Source: Desulfovibrio sp. JC022 (GTDB lineage: Bacteria; Desulfobacterota; Desulfovibrionia; Desulfovibrionales; Desulfovibrionaceae). From it: a stretch of 64,000 nucleotides of DNA. Below are positions 27,238-35,140 of the stretch, piece after piece (positions within the stretch are counted from its first letter, which is position 1; each line of letters begins with the position of its first letter). The notes beneath the pieces were generated by a model that saw only the letters and a list, made by a program, of their open reading frames with translations, was not told the origin of the DNA and searched no databases. The stretch is taken from contig NZ_VOPZ01000003.1 of the NCBI RefSeq assembly GCF_010470665.1, positions 1-64,000 of the forward strand, written 5' to 3'. Position numbers and translations under genes: made by a program.

Positions 27238-27283
27238 AAAAAATCCCCCCGGAACAACCGTTCCGGGGGGATTTTCAATTTTT
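27238..27283. repeat. 46-bp terminator repeat, copy B
   Basis: Identical over 46 bases to 24899-24944 and in the same orientation. It lies just after the transketolase stop codon and terminates that gene on the minus strand; the flanking bases differ outside the 46. Confidence 0.92.
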
Positions 27284-27300
27284 ATGTATCGAACCAGCTA

Positions 27301-29280
27301 CTAGAACTGTTTCTTCATCAGCTCGGCGAGGTTGGCGGCGGTGAAGCCGTATTTCTCTGCAAGCTGGGTTGCGGGTGCGGATGCGCCGAAGTGGTCGATG
27401 CCGAGTACTGCGCCGTCGAGGCCTACGTACTTGTACCAGCCTTCGGGGCGGCCTGCTTCTGCTGCCACGCGGGTGCGGACATTGGGATCGAGTACGGAAT
27501 CTTTGTACTGCTGATCCTGCTCTTCGAAGAGTTCCACGGAGGGCATGGAGACCACGCGGATCTTTTTGCCTTCAATCATGGAAGCAGCTTCAATGGCGAG
27601 GGATACTTCGGAACCTGCGGCAATGGCGATCATGTCCGGGGTGCCTTCGCAATCCTTCACGATGTAACCACCGCGCTTAACGCCTTCTTCAACCTGCGGG
27701 TACTCATCTTTGCCGAGGACGGGCAGTCCCTGACGGGTGAGCATGAGGGAGGAAGGACGCTTGGTCTGGGCCATGGCGATTTCGAGACATGCTGCGGTTT
27801 CGCGGGCATCTGCGGGGCGGAGGATCAGCATGTTCGGGATGAGACGCAGAGAAGATACGTGCTCAATGGGCTGATGAGTGGGACCGTCTTCACCTACGTA
27901 GAAAGAATCGTGAGTGTAGATGTAGAGGACCGGCAGGTGCTGCAATGCGGACATGCGCATGCCGTTTCTGCAATAGTCGGAGAAGGTCAGGAAAGTTGCA
28001 CCAAAGGGGATTACGCCGCCGTGCAGGGCCATACCGTTAAGGATAACGGACATGGGGAACTCACGGACACCGAAAGCGAGGTTACGCGCGGTCTTGCCGT
28101 CAATGGCGAAGTCGCCAACCTTTTTGCGGAAGTTCGCAGTCTGGTTGGAGGGATCGAGATCCGCAGAACCACCTACGAGAGTGGGCAGAGCATCGGTGAT
28201 GGCGTCGAGACATGCGCCCCAAGCCTTACGGGTTGCAATGGACTGACCTGCTTCAAATTCGGGCAGTTCAAGTTTGATCTCGCTACGCGGGGTGTTGGAC
28301 TGCGCCCAGAAAGCGGCGATTTTTTCGTCAGCGGCAAGTGCTGCATCTGATTTTTCTTTCCACTGAGCTGCCAGTGCTTTGAGATCGGGGAACCGAGCCT
28401 GAAAATGTTCAACAACATCTTCGGGAACGTAGAAAGTTTCTTTTTCAGGAAGACCGAAGCATTTCTTGGTGGCTTCAATTTCATCATGGGAAAGCGGGGA
28501 ACCGTGAGTGGAGTGGCTGCCTTCGCAGGTTGCTGCGCCTTTAGCCATTACGGTTTTACCGATGATCAGGGTAGGCTTGGAAGTTTCAGCCTGACCTGCT
28601 TTTACTGCTTCGCGAATCGCTTGGTGGTCGTGACCGTCGATTTCCACAACGTGCCAGCACATGGCTTCGAAAACTTTTTTGAAGTCGGTGCAGTCGCACT
28701 TGCTGGTGGGTCCTGCGAGCTGGATGTCGTTGGAATCGTAGTAAACTACCAGTTTACCCAGTCCCCAGAGTCCGGCGAGGGTTGCAGCGCCGAGTGCGAC
28801 GGGCTCCTGAAAGTCACCGTCAGAGGAAAGTACGTAGGTGTAGTGGTCTACTACGTCATCGTTGGTGTTGGCGTTGAGGAAAGCCTCAGCGGTAGCCATA
28901 CCGACACCGACACAGAAACCCTGACCCAGAGGGCCGGAAGTGGCTTCAACTCCGGGGGTCATGTCGTGTTCGGGGTGGCCGGGGGTGATGGAGTCCAGCT
29001 GGCGGAACTGTTTGAGATCTTCAATAGTCAGCAGTCCGCAGAGGTGCAGGATGGAGTAGAGAAGCGGAGATTCGTGACCGGCGGCCATAACAAAACGGTC
29101 GCGATCAGCCCATTCAGGATTGCTGGGATCGAATTTAAGGAAGTCCTTGTACAGGACGTAGGCAAAGTCTGCGGAAGACATGGAACCGCCGGGATGACCG
29201 GAATTGGCCTTGCGGATGGAGTCCATGATCAAGCCTTTGACAACGTTGACCGCTTTCTGGTCCAACTGGTTGTTACTCAT
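27301..29280 (-). CDS. tkt: Transketolase
   Basis: Thiamine-diphosphate enzyme of the non-oxidative pentose phosphate pathway, transferring two-carbon units between sugar phosphates in the cytoplasm. The 659-residue protein has the expected motifs: NSGHPGGSMSSADFAYVLY near 22-40, HPEHDMTPGVEATSGPLGQG near 100, the ThDP motif GDFQEPVALGAATLAGLWGLGKLVVYYDSN (GDG is GDF here) near 152-180, and THDSFYVGEDGPTHQPIEHV near 455. It follows rpiB on the same strand. Codon use is strongly biased, as in a highly expressed gene. The replacement of the third residue of the GDG motif by Phe is common in transketolase (GDGxxxEG varies) and does not imply loss of activity. Confidence 0.96.
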   Translation of the reverse strand: MSNNQLDQKAVNVVKGLIMDSIRKANSGHPGGSMSSADFAYVLYKDFLKFDPSNPEWADRDRFVMAAGHESPLLYSILHLCGLLTIEDLKQFRQLDSITPGHPEHDMTPGVEATSGPLGQGFCVGVGMATAEAFLNANTNDDVVDHYTYVLSSDGDFQEPVALGAATLAGLWGLGKLVVYYDSNDIQLAGPTSKCDCTDFKKVFEAMCWHVVEIDGHDHQAIREAVKAGQAETSKPTLIIGKTVMAKGAATCEGSHSTHGSPLSHDEIEATKKCFGLPEKETFYVPEDVVEHFQARFPDLKALAAQWKEKSDAALAADEKIAAFWAQSNTPRSEIKLELPEFEAGQSIATRKAWGACLDAITDALPTLVGGSADLDPSNQTANFRKKVGDFAIDGKTARNLAFGVREFPMSVILNGMALHGGVIPFGATFLTFSDYCRNGMRMSALQHLPVLYIYTHDSFYVGEDGPTHQPIEHVSSLRLIPNMLILRPADARETAACLEIAMAQTKRPSSLMLTRQGLPVLGKDEYPQVEEGVKRGGYIVKDCEGTPDMIAIAAGSEVSLAIEAASMIEGKKIRVVSMPSVELFEEQDQQYKDSVLDPNVRTRVAAEAGRPEGWYKYVGLDGAVLGIDHFGASAPATQLAEKYGFTAANLAELMKKQF

Positions 29281-29374
29281 TTTTTGAGTCCCCTATTAAT
29301 GGATGATATTTTATTCAGCATTCAAGTCTGACAGTTAACCGTCTCACTTTCCTGGAGAATGCTGTCTAATGTTA

Positions 29375-29414
29375 TAAATTAAAGAATCCCGCCTGCAATT
29401 ATGCTGACGGGATT
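29375..29414 (-). terminator. Probable terminator between rpiB and tkt
   Basis: On the minus strand AATCCCG and CGGGATT (29408-29414 and 29385-29391) form a stem followed by TCTTTAATTT. The T-run is broken, so termination may be partial and allow read-through into tkt. Confidence 0.6.
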
Positions 29415-29418
29415 TCTA

Positions 29419-29850
29419 CTATTTATCGAAAAGATTGATTCTACGCATGTGCCGGTCACCTTCAAACTCGGAGGTCATGAAGGCGCGGATGATTTCTTCC
29501 GCCAATCCGGGCCCGATTACTCGTTCGCCGAGGCAGAGGATGTTTGCGTTGTTGTGTGCGCGTGCCATTTTAGCCATGTACTCATTGGTACACATGGCGG
29601 CGCGGATGCCCTTGTGCTTGTTTGCAGCCATGGACATGCCGAGTCCGGTTCCGCAGATCAGGATTCCGGGAATGCTTTCCCCGGTAACCATATCGGCTAC
29701 TTTTTCGGCGTAAACAGGATAGTCGCAGCTGACAGCTTCTTCAGGTCCGGCGTCTACCACATCGTAGCCCATATCAGTGAGCAGTTTGATGGCAAATGTC
29801 TTGAGGGTGAAGCCCCCGTGGTCCGAACCGATTACAACTTTACCGGCCAT
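29419..29850 (-). CDS. rpiB: Ribose-5-phosphate isomerase B
   Basis: Interconverts ribose-5-phosphate and ribulose-5-phosphate. The ATG at 29850, preceded by GGGAG eight bases upstream, gives a 143-residue protein beginning MAGKVVIGSDHGGFTLK, the standard RpiB start; the frame opens 15 codons earlier but that extension is not conserved-looking. Active-site features are SDHGG (8-12), the catalytic Cys in ILICGTGLGMSMAANK and the N-terminal-domain partner residues around ARAHNNANILCLG. It lies upstream of tkt, so two steps of the pentose phosphate pathway are together. Confidence 0.95.
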   Translation of the reverse strand: MAGKVVIGSDHGGFTLKTFAIKLLTDMGYDVVDAGPEEAVSCDYPVYAEKVADMVTGESIPGILICGTGLGMSMAANKHKGIRAAMCTNEYMAKMARAHNNANILCLGERVIGPGLAEEIIRAFMTSEFEGDRHMRRINLFDK

Positions 29851-30012
29851 ATCCAGATCTCCCGCGCAGGACGCTTGAAACAGCAACAGGCACACAAAAA
29901 AACAGTTCTGTCGAGAAGCATTCCCGCAGAACTATGGATTTCAGGCTGTGCTCACTGTGTTTGTAACACCCTGTACTTTTGGTTTTTTATGGATTCAACC
30001 GAGGAATCAAAG

Positions 30013-30097
30013 TGGTGGTGGGGGGAGGATTCGAACCTCCGAAGGCGTTGCCGACAGATTTACAGTCTGTTCCCTTTGGCCACTCGGGAACCCCACC
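30013..30097 (-). tRNA. tRNA-Tyr (GTA)
   Basis: On the minus strand GGTGGGG (5' acceptor) pairs with CCCCACC, followed by A and an encoded CCA at 30015-30013. The anticodon arm CAGACTGTAAATCTG carries GTA. A long variable arm (class II), GGTTCGAATCC T-arm and a total of 85 bases including CCA fit bacterial tRNA-Tyr. Confidence 0.97.
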
Positions 30098-30121
30098 ACT
30101 CTATTATGAAACCGTTACCGG

Positions 30122-30445
30122 TTAAATATCCATTTTACGTTCATTGTCGCGATATTTTACGTCGCGCTTAGCAGCCTGCTCTTTGCGGAGCCTGCTGATT
30201 TCATCTTTGAAAAATTCGATCTGCTTTTTACACAGTTCCGCGTCCCCGTCAACATCACCTGTAGTGAGTTTTCCAAGAAGCGCATATTCTTTCTCAAGAC
30301 GCTTTGTAAGCTGGCAGACTTCGAAATTTCCCAGAAGTCTGGAAACGATTCCTTTCATCTCCGCCAGCCAGACATCGAGACCTAGTTTAAAGTTTTCAAG
30401 AAGTCCACTACTTTTTTCATTAGAATTAAAATCCTGCCCGCTCAT
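30122..30445 (-). CDS. Coiled-coil hypothetical protein
   Basis: A 107-residue protein without signal peptide. Its middle and end are charged and helical (LTKRLEKEYALLGKLTTGD, then KKQIEFFKDEISRLRKEQAAK), predicting a coiled coil. I do not recognise the family. It starts 30 bases after the stop of the LolB-like lipoprotein gene on the same strand, so it is the last gene of the rpoH-led group before tRNA-Tyr. Confidence 0.7.
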   Translation of the reverse strand: MSGQDFNSNEKSSGLLENFKLGLDVWLAEMKGIVSRLLGNFEVCQLTKRLEKEYALLGKLTTGDVDGDAELCKKQIEFFKDEISRLRKEQAAKRDVKYRDNERKMDI

Positions 30446-30475
30446 ACTTCCCTCCGTTATGAAAAGCTTAACATT

Positions 30476-31291
30476 TTAATCAATTTTCACGTATCCGTTG
30501 CGGTCGAGACGAATTTCCTCGGAACCCTCGGGCAGCTTGAGCTGAAGAGCTTTTTGCTGCCACGGTTTGGATGTGAAGTTCCGGGATTTTATACGCAGCA
30601 GGGCTTTGTCACCCAATTCTGTGTAAACGGCGATTTTTTCCGGCAGCAGTTTGCCTGACCCGTCCTCTTCATAGGAAGACAGCTCCATGCGCCATGGAAT
30701 TTCGCCCCGTCCCGATATTTCCACCGGGGTTCCCTGTTCCGTCAGCACGATGGTACTGACGGGTCCGTTGTCAAAGCTAAAACGCAGATTCCCGTTTTCA
30801 GCAACGGGGACTGCGGTATCGTATGATTTTGGTATCAGGTTGGGATAACAGCCGGAGATAAGTCCTGCAAGGTCTTTCAAGGAGAATGGAAAGGGCAGGC
30901 CGAGTAAATGTACCGCACGGACCGGAGAAGAGTGCGTATATGCGGTTTTCTGATCCGGGTAAAAGGCGGTCAGCCCGTTATCGTCTTCGCGTATATGGGC
31001 GATGTAGGCCCCGATGCCGGCGCGAACGTCCAGCCGCAGAGGAGATGCGTATTCGCCCCATAAGGTCATGGTCGTGCGGTGCCCGGAACCTCTTGATGTG
31101 TAATAAAGGCTGGCTTTGGCCCGGAGTCCCGTTGCATTGCAGTTGCCGTATGTGTTTTGGAATGCAGCATACAGGCTTTGCGGTGCAATCGCGATGTCAG
31201 GGCGGCTCACCTGAGTCCGGGAGGCGCATCCGCCAAGCGCGAAAATCACGATCAACAGAATCAGGGCCGTGCAGCGGAAGTTTGAAATCAT
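30476..31291 (-). CDS. LolB/DUF4292-like outer membrane lipoprotein
   Basis: A 271-residue lipoprotein: signal peptide with lipobox FALGGC at about residues 17-22, then a predicted half-barrel of beta strands (LRAKASLYYTSRGSGHRTTMTLWGE, LRLDVRAGIGAYIAHI, GNLRFSF). The pattern fits the LolA/LolB-like fold that receives lipoproteins or lipids at the outer membrane. Its ATG overlaps the stop of the upstream TPR lipoprotein gene by four bases, so translation is coupled. Assignment as the true LolB is not certain. Confidence 0.7.
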   Translation of the reverse strand: MISNFRCTALILLIVIFALGGCASRTQVSRPDIAIAPQSLYAAFQNTYGNCNATGLRAKASLYYTSRGSGHRTTMTLWGEYASPLRLDVRAGIGAYIAHIREDDNGLTAFYPDQKTAYTHSSPVRAVHLLGLPFPFSLKDLAGLISGCYPNLIPKSYDTAVPVAENGNLRFSFDNGPVSTIVLTEQGTPVEISGRGEIPWRMELSSYEEDGSGKLLPEKIAVYTELGDKALLRIKSRNFTSKPWQQKALQLKLPEGSEEIRLDRNGYVKID

Positions 31292-33039
31292 AACTCTTTA
31301 AGTTTCTGGCGAATCTGGTCAGCGTTTTCAGGCTTAAGCTCAAGAGCTTTGCGATAGCCTTTTGCAGCGGATTTTTTCTTACCCAGTGCGGCGGCAATAT
31401 CTCCGTAATGGTCCCAGAGTTCGGGCTGTTTGGGGCGCAGGGAGACAGCACGCTTGATGACTTTCCAAGCCTCTTCGAAGTCACCTATGCGGTAGTTGAC
31501 CCAGGCCAGCGAGTCGAGAATGTAGCCGTTATCCGGCTCCAACCTGTTGGCCCTGCTGATGAGTACCATGGCCCGGTCAAGCTGCTCGTTGCGGTCGGCG
31601 AGGATGTAGCCCACGAAGTTTAGCGCGTCGGCATGGTCCGGGTAACTGGAAATGATCTGTTCCATATATTTAAGAGTCTGGTCCAGATTGCCTTCCTGCT
31701 CTTCCATCATTCCCAGCTGGAAAAGAATTTGCGGATGTCCGGGGACATTCGTATTTCCGCGCAACAGGGCGTCTTTAGCAGCTTTGTTGTCTTGTGCCGC
31801 TGAATGGAGACCAGCTTCCAGCAGATAGAAATTCACCGCATCAGGAAATTTTTCTTCGCCTTTCCTGATGACTTCAAGGGCCTGCTTGTTACGTTCGAGG
31901 TCCATAAGCAGGTGCGCCCGGAATTGCAGACTGCGATCATAGTGTTCGCTTTGCTGAGAAATCTTGTTGAGGTAGCTCAGGGCCTTGGCCGGGTCATCCT
32001 CACCTTCGTAGGCAATGGATGCCTTGAAGAAATAGTATGAATCAGGGACGGTTTTCTGTTGTGCGAAAAGGTCCAGCAGAATGGAGGCCTGACCATAAAA
32101 TTTTCCGCTGATGAATTGCTGTGCTGCTTCCAGCAGGAAGGCTTTGTTGCGTGGTCCTTCCATGGCCAGTTTCAGTGCCCGTTCAGGGTTGTTGAGCTTG
32201 AGGCAGAGTTCCATTAGCCGCAACCGGATATGGTTGGACACATCCGGGAATTCGAGCATTCTGGTATAAATTTTTTCTGCGGCGTCGTAATCTTTTTCCA
32301 GCTCGTGCATGTAGGCCAGTTCGCCCCATGCTTCAATGAAATCAGGTTTGACTTTTACGGCTTTATTCAGGCTGCGGATGGCCTGCCGGGTCAGTCCCAG
32401 TCCTGCGCTGGCTTTGGCATGCAGATAGTGGATCTGAGCGGTGCGTTTATCTTTGGGGATGACCTTGAGGATATCAAGGGCCTGCGCGAATTTTTTCTGC
32501 TCCAGATAAATGCGGGCCAGATGCCCGGTCACCGCCAGATCGTCCGGTTTTTTGAGCAGGTACTCCTTGAGCACTCCCTCAGCATCAGCATTGCGGTTGT
32601 CTACCAGGTAGGTATTTGCAAGGCTGATGGTCAGGTCCCGGCTCATGGGGTATTTGGCAAGGGCTTCTTTAAGGACGACCCGTGCCTCATCAATCTGCTG
32701 CGAAGTCCAGTAAAGGGCGAATTTGTCCAGATACAGTTTTTCCTGCGGCTCTACGGCGATGATCCGGTTTAAAACGGTCATTGCGTCTTTTTGCAGCCGG
32801 GCAACTTCATTGATTTTCTGGGGTGTCTTAAGGCCGCTCATGGCCTGTCCCAGCCTTGAGCGGTAGTCCATGTAGACCAGATAATCGTATGTCAACTGCG
32901 CTTCCGGGCTCAGCGGGAGCTGAAACTCGGGGCGGGCAGTGTTTTTAGTTGCACAACCCTGCAACATAAGCAGGGCCAAAAGGGCGGTTACAGCAACAGC
33001 CTTCAGCGGGCAGCGTGAGGAGCCGGTAGTTTGTATCAT
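31288..33039 (-). CDS. TPR-repeat lipoprotein
   Basis: A 583-residue periplasmic lipoprotein: signal peptide ending in lipobox LMLQGC near residue 28, followed by about a dozen TPR units across residues 60-575 (ARIYLEQKKFAQALDILKVI and AWVNYRIGDFEEAWKVIKRA are clear examples). Such proteins are scaffolds for envelope assembly or polysaccharide and pilus machines. It overlaps the HD-domain gene upstream and the LolB-like gene downstream by four bases each, so the three are translationally coupled. Confidence 0.85.
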   Translation of the reverse strand: MIQTTGSSRCPLKAVAVTALLALLMLQGCATKNTARPEFQLPLSPEAQLTYDYLVYMDYRSRLGQAMSGLKTPQKINEVARLQKDAMTVLNRIIAVEPQEKLYLDKFALYWTSQQIDEARVVLKEALAKYPMSRDLTISLANTYLVDNRNADAEGVLKEYLLKKPDDLAVTGHLARIYLEQKKFAQALDILKVIPKDKRTAQIHYLHAKASAGLGLTRQAIRSLNKAVKVKPDFIEAWGELAYMHELEKDYDAAEKIYTRMLEFPDVSNHIRLRLMELCLKLNNPERALKLAMEGPRNKAFLLEAAQQFISGKFYGQASILLDLFAQQKTVPDSYYFFKASIAYEGEDDPAKALSYLNKISQQSEHYDRSLQFRAHLLMDLERNKQALEVIRKGEEKFPDAVNFYLLEAGLHSAAQDNKAAKDALLRGNTNVPGHPQILFQLGMMEEQEGNLDQTLKYMEQIISSYPDHADALNFVGYILADRNEQLDRAMVLISRANRLEPDNGYILDSLAWVNYRIGDFEEAWKVIKRAVSLRPKQPELWDHYGDIAAALGKKKSAAKGYRKALELKPENADQIRQKLKEL

Positions 33040-33824
33040 ACAAGCCTTTCAGGTTCTTCCTGCGGGATATATTTGGGATCTTTGGATAATTCGACCAATT
33101 TTTCGTAGATTGCGGAGCCGATGTTAATGCCCTGCGAAATCATTTCCGGACCGTACTCCCTTCCGGTTTCAGTGCGGAATGTTGATTCAATGGACTTGAT
33201 TATTTCTAATCCTTTGGGGAATTTTTTAATGATTTCTTCAACAGTCCAGTCTTCGTAATCGCAGATTTCCCAGAGAGTTGTGGAGAAGTTGTCCGGTCCC
33301 CAGCGGAATTTATCCGCATCGTAGAGTGCGCCGCTCAAGAGAGCCAGCTCCGGATCGTTTTCAATGGGTTTTTCCGGCTTGAAGGCTTCGTGCCGGGCAA
33401 TGGACTCGGCAATGAGTTCCTTGTTGCGTTCGGAAAGGGGGTAGTTGTTGAGAATAACCTTGGATGTTTCAGAGCCACGGATGGCATGGTTCTCATCCAG
33501 ACGGCAGCAGTCATGGAGCAACCCGCAGAATTGGGCCAGCAGGACCAGCTCGCGGACGCGGTCTCCGTCCATGTCGTCCCCTTCCTTGAGGATGATGGCA
33601 CCGGCCTCGATGGCTACTTTTTTGGAGTGGTAGATGCCATGGGCGTACTCATCATAAAGGAAAGGCAGCACGTCTTCCTGCAACCTGATGATCAGCGGAT
33701 GGTCGAAAAACATATCTCTTGCAAATTCGATCTGGGTTTCCAGATCACGGTAAAAAACCGGCACGGGCAGGGCCGATGCCATTGCTTTTGCTTCTTTCTT
33801 AAGGTCGGTAAGCAGCTTATTCAT
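33036..33824 (-). CDS. HD-domain metal-dependent phosphohydrolase
   Basis: A 262-residue soluble protein with an HD fold: His in GIYHSKKVAIEAG near 79, the HD pair in FCGLLHDCCRLDENHAIRG near 115, RHEAF near 155 and the final Asp in GALYDADKFRWG near 180. Substrate unknown; the family covers nucleotidases and (p)ppGpp or cyclic nucleotide hydrolases. Its ATG lies inside the last codons of rpoH (8-base overlap) and its stop overlaps the next gene, so it is expressed with rpoH. Confidence 0.82.
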   Translation of the reverse strand: MNKLLTDLKKEAKAMASALPVPVFYRDLETQIEFARDMFFDHPLIIRLQEDVLPFLYDEYAHGIYHSKKVAIEAGAIILKEGDDMDGDRVRELVLLAQFCGLLHDCCRLDENHAIRGSETSKVILNNYPLSERNKELIAESIARHEAFKPEKPIENDPELALLSGALYDADKFRWGPDNFSTTLWEICDYEDWTVEEIIKKFPKGLEIIKSIESTFRTETGREYGPEMISQGINIGSAIYEKLVELSKDPKYIPQEEPERLV

Positions 33825-34785
33825 TTTCAGGTATCCAGTCCTGTGAAAAGTCTTTAACTGATTCAGCCAGATGTTCCCTCAATTTTTTCAGCAGTCTTGC
33901 TTCAATCTGGCGAACTCTTTCCCTCGTTACCCCGAACTCTTCTCCGATCTCCCTGAGTGTTCTGGGGGAATCGGACAGAAGGCGGTCGTTCAGGATTACC
34001 TGTTCCTTTTCATTGAGATTTGGAACAATTACCCTGAGCTGGTCAAGCAGTAATGTGGAAATCTCCTTGTTGGCAAGGGTTTCTTCTACTCCGGGCCCAA
34101 GATCAGGAAGAAAATCCATGCGTGTGGCCTCGGAATCTTCACCGAACTTAAGGTTCAGGGAGAGGTCGTTCTTGGCCAGCCGCTGGTCCATTTCAGTAAT
34201 TTCCTCTTCGCTTACATTCAGTTTTTTTGAAAGCTCGGAGGTGGTCGGGTCAAAGCCGAGAGCCTGTAATCTTTGGCGTTCCTTGTTCAGATTGTAAAAA
34301 AGTTTGCGCTGGGTCTGGGTGGTGCCGATCTTGACCATGCGCCAGTTATCCATAATGTATTTAAGGATGTAGGCCTTGACCCAGAAGGCGGCATAGTAGG
34401 AAAATTTGATGCCTTTGTCGGGATCAAATTTATTTACGGCCTTCATCAGACCCACGTTACCTTCCTGAATAAGGTCGAGCACATTCTGCATCCAGCGGCG
34501 CTGGAAATCCATGGCGATCTTAACCACCAGCCTCAAATGCGAGGAAACCAGCCTGAAGGCCGCTTCCTGGTCTCCGTTCTCCTGCACCCGTTTGGCAAGC
34601 TGAAATTCTTCATCCGGTTCCAGCAGGGGAAAGCGGCTGATTTCTTGGAGATACAAGTGAAGAGGGTCCTTGGTTGCGACTTCACCTTTGGCTCTTGGCG
34701 TAGGCAGGAAATCGCCCTTGGGGGGAGTTTTTACCTCTTCATTTTCAACAGGCTCAAGATCTACCGGTTCTTTTTTAGATGGCAT
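33817..34785 (-). CDS. rpoH: RNA polymerase sigma-32-type factor
   Basis: A 322-residue sigma-70-family factor. It contains regions 1.2-2 (DPLHLYLQEISRFPLLEPDEE, then DLIQEGNVGLMKAVNKFDPDKGIKFSYYA), the RpoH-box hallmark QRKLFYNLNK after DNWRMVKIGTTQT, and region 4 with TLREIGEEFGVTRERVRQIEARLLKKL. An acidic/Pro-rich N-terminal extension of about 35 residues precedes region 1.2. The RpoH box points to a heat-shock sigma factor. It heads a tight minus-strand operon with the HD protein, TPR lipoprotein and LolB-like lipoprotein, suggesting envelope-stress control of those genes. Confidence 0.9.
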   Translation of the reverse strand: MPSKKEPVDLEPVENEEVKTPPKGDFLPTPRAKGEVATKDPLHLYLQEISRFPLLEPDEEFQLAKRVQENGDQEAAFRLVSSHLRLVVKIAMDFQRRWMQNVLDLIQEGNVGLMKAVNKFDPDKGIKFSYYAAFWVKAYILKYIMDNWRMVKIGTTQTQRKLFYNLNKERQRLQALGFDPTTSELSKKLNVSEEEITEMDQRLAKNDLSLNLKFGEDSEATRMDFLPDLGPGVEETLANKEISTLLLDQLRVIVPNLNEKEQVILNDRLLSDSPRTLREIGEEFGVTRERVRQIEARLLKKLREHLAESVKDFSQDWIPENE

Positions 34786-35140
34786 TGTCCAGTTTATATT
34801 TCCCTGTTCGACTGAATTTATTTGAATATTTTATTGTAAACATAAGTTCTTATCTGTAACTTGTAAGGGTATAGTTTTTATTTGTCCTTTTCAATGTTTT
34901 TAAGTAGAAGCGTTTTCAACACATTATACCCTTCTTTTGGAGTTCTCAGGAACTGTTTTTTGTACTTTTTTCAAAAAATTAGAATCAAGAGGTGAAGCGG
35001 AGCATTCCGTTTTTGCTGACTATCGCGGACCTACTGCTGTTCGCTGCTATTCTACAGGATAAGATTTCATCAAAAAGTAAAAATTATGATCAGCTTTTTG
35101 GCTGAGATTTAAAATTAAATAAAAAAGTGGAGCGTTAGAC
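34786..35140. other. Divergent intergenic region, rpoH / metH
   Basis: About 350 A+T-rich bases with no gene. A perfect 9-bp inverted repeat, AAGGGTATA at 34865-34873 and TATACCCTT at 34925-34933, could be a regulator site. AGTTC-TCAG-GAACT at 34941-34954 followed by GTTTTTT is a short terminator- or attenuator-like hairpin on the plus strand. I found no SAM, SAH or cobalamin riboswitch consensus ahead of metH, and no CIRCE element ahead of rpoH. Confidence 0.55.

Noticed and set aside
27214-29331. Long plus-strand frames opposite transketolase
   Set aside because: Shadow frames of a highly biased gene; the minus-strand protein is a full-length transketolase.
34786-35140. SAM, SAH or cobalamin riboswitch ahead of metH
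   Set aside because: No matching conserved boxes; only a short hairpin with a T-run and a 9-bp inverted repeat were found.
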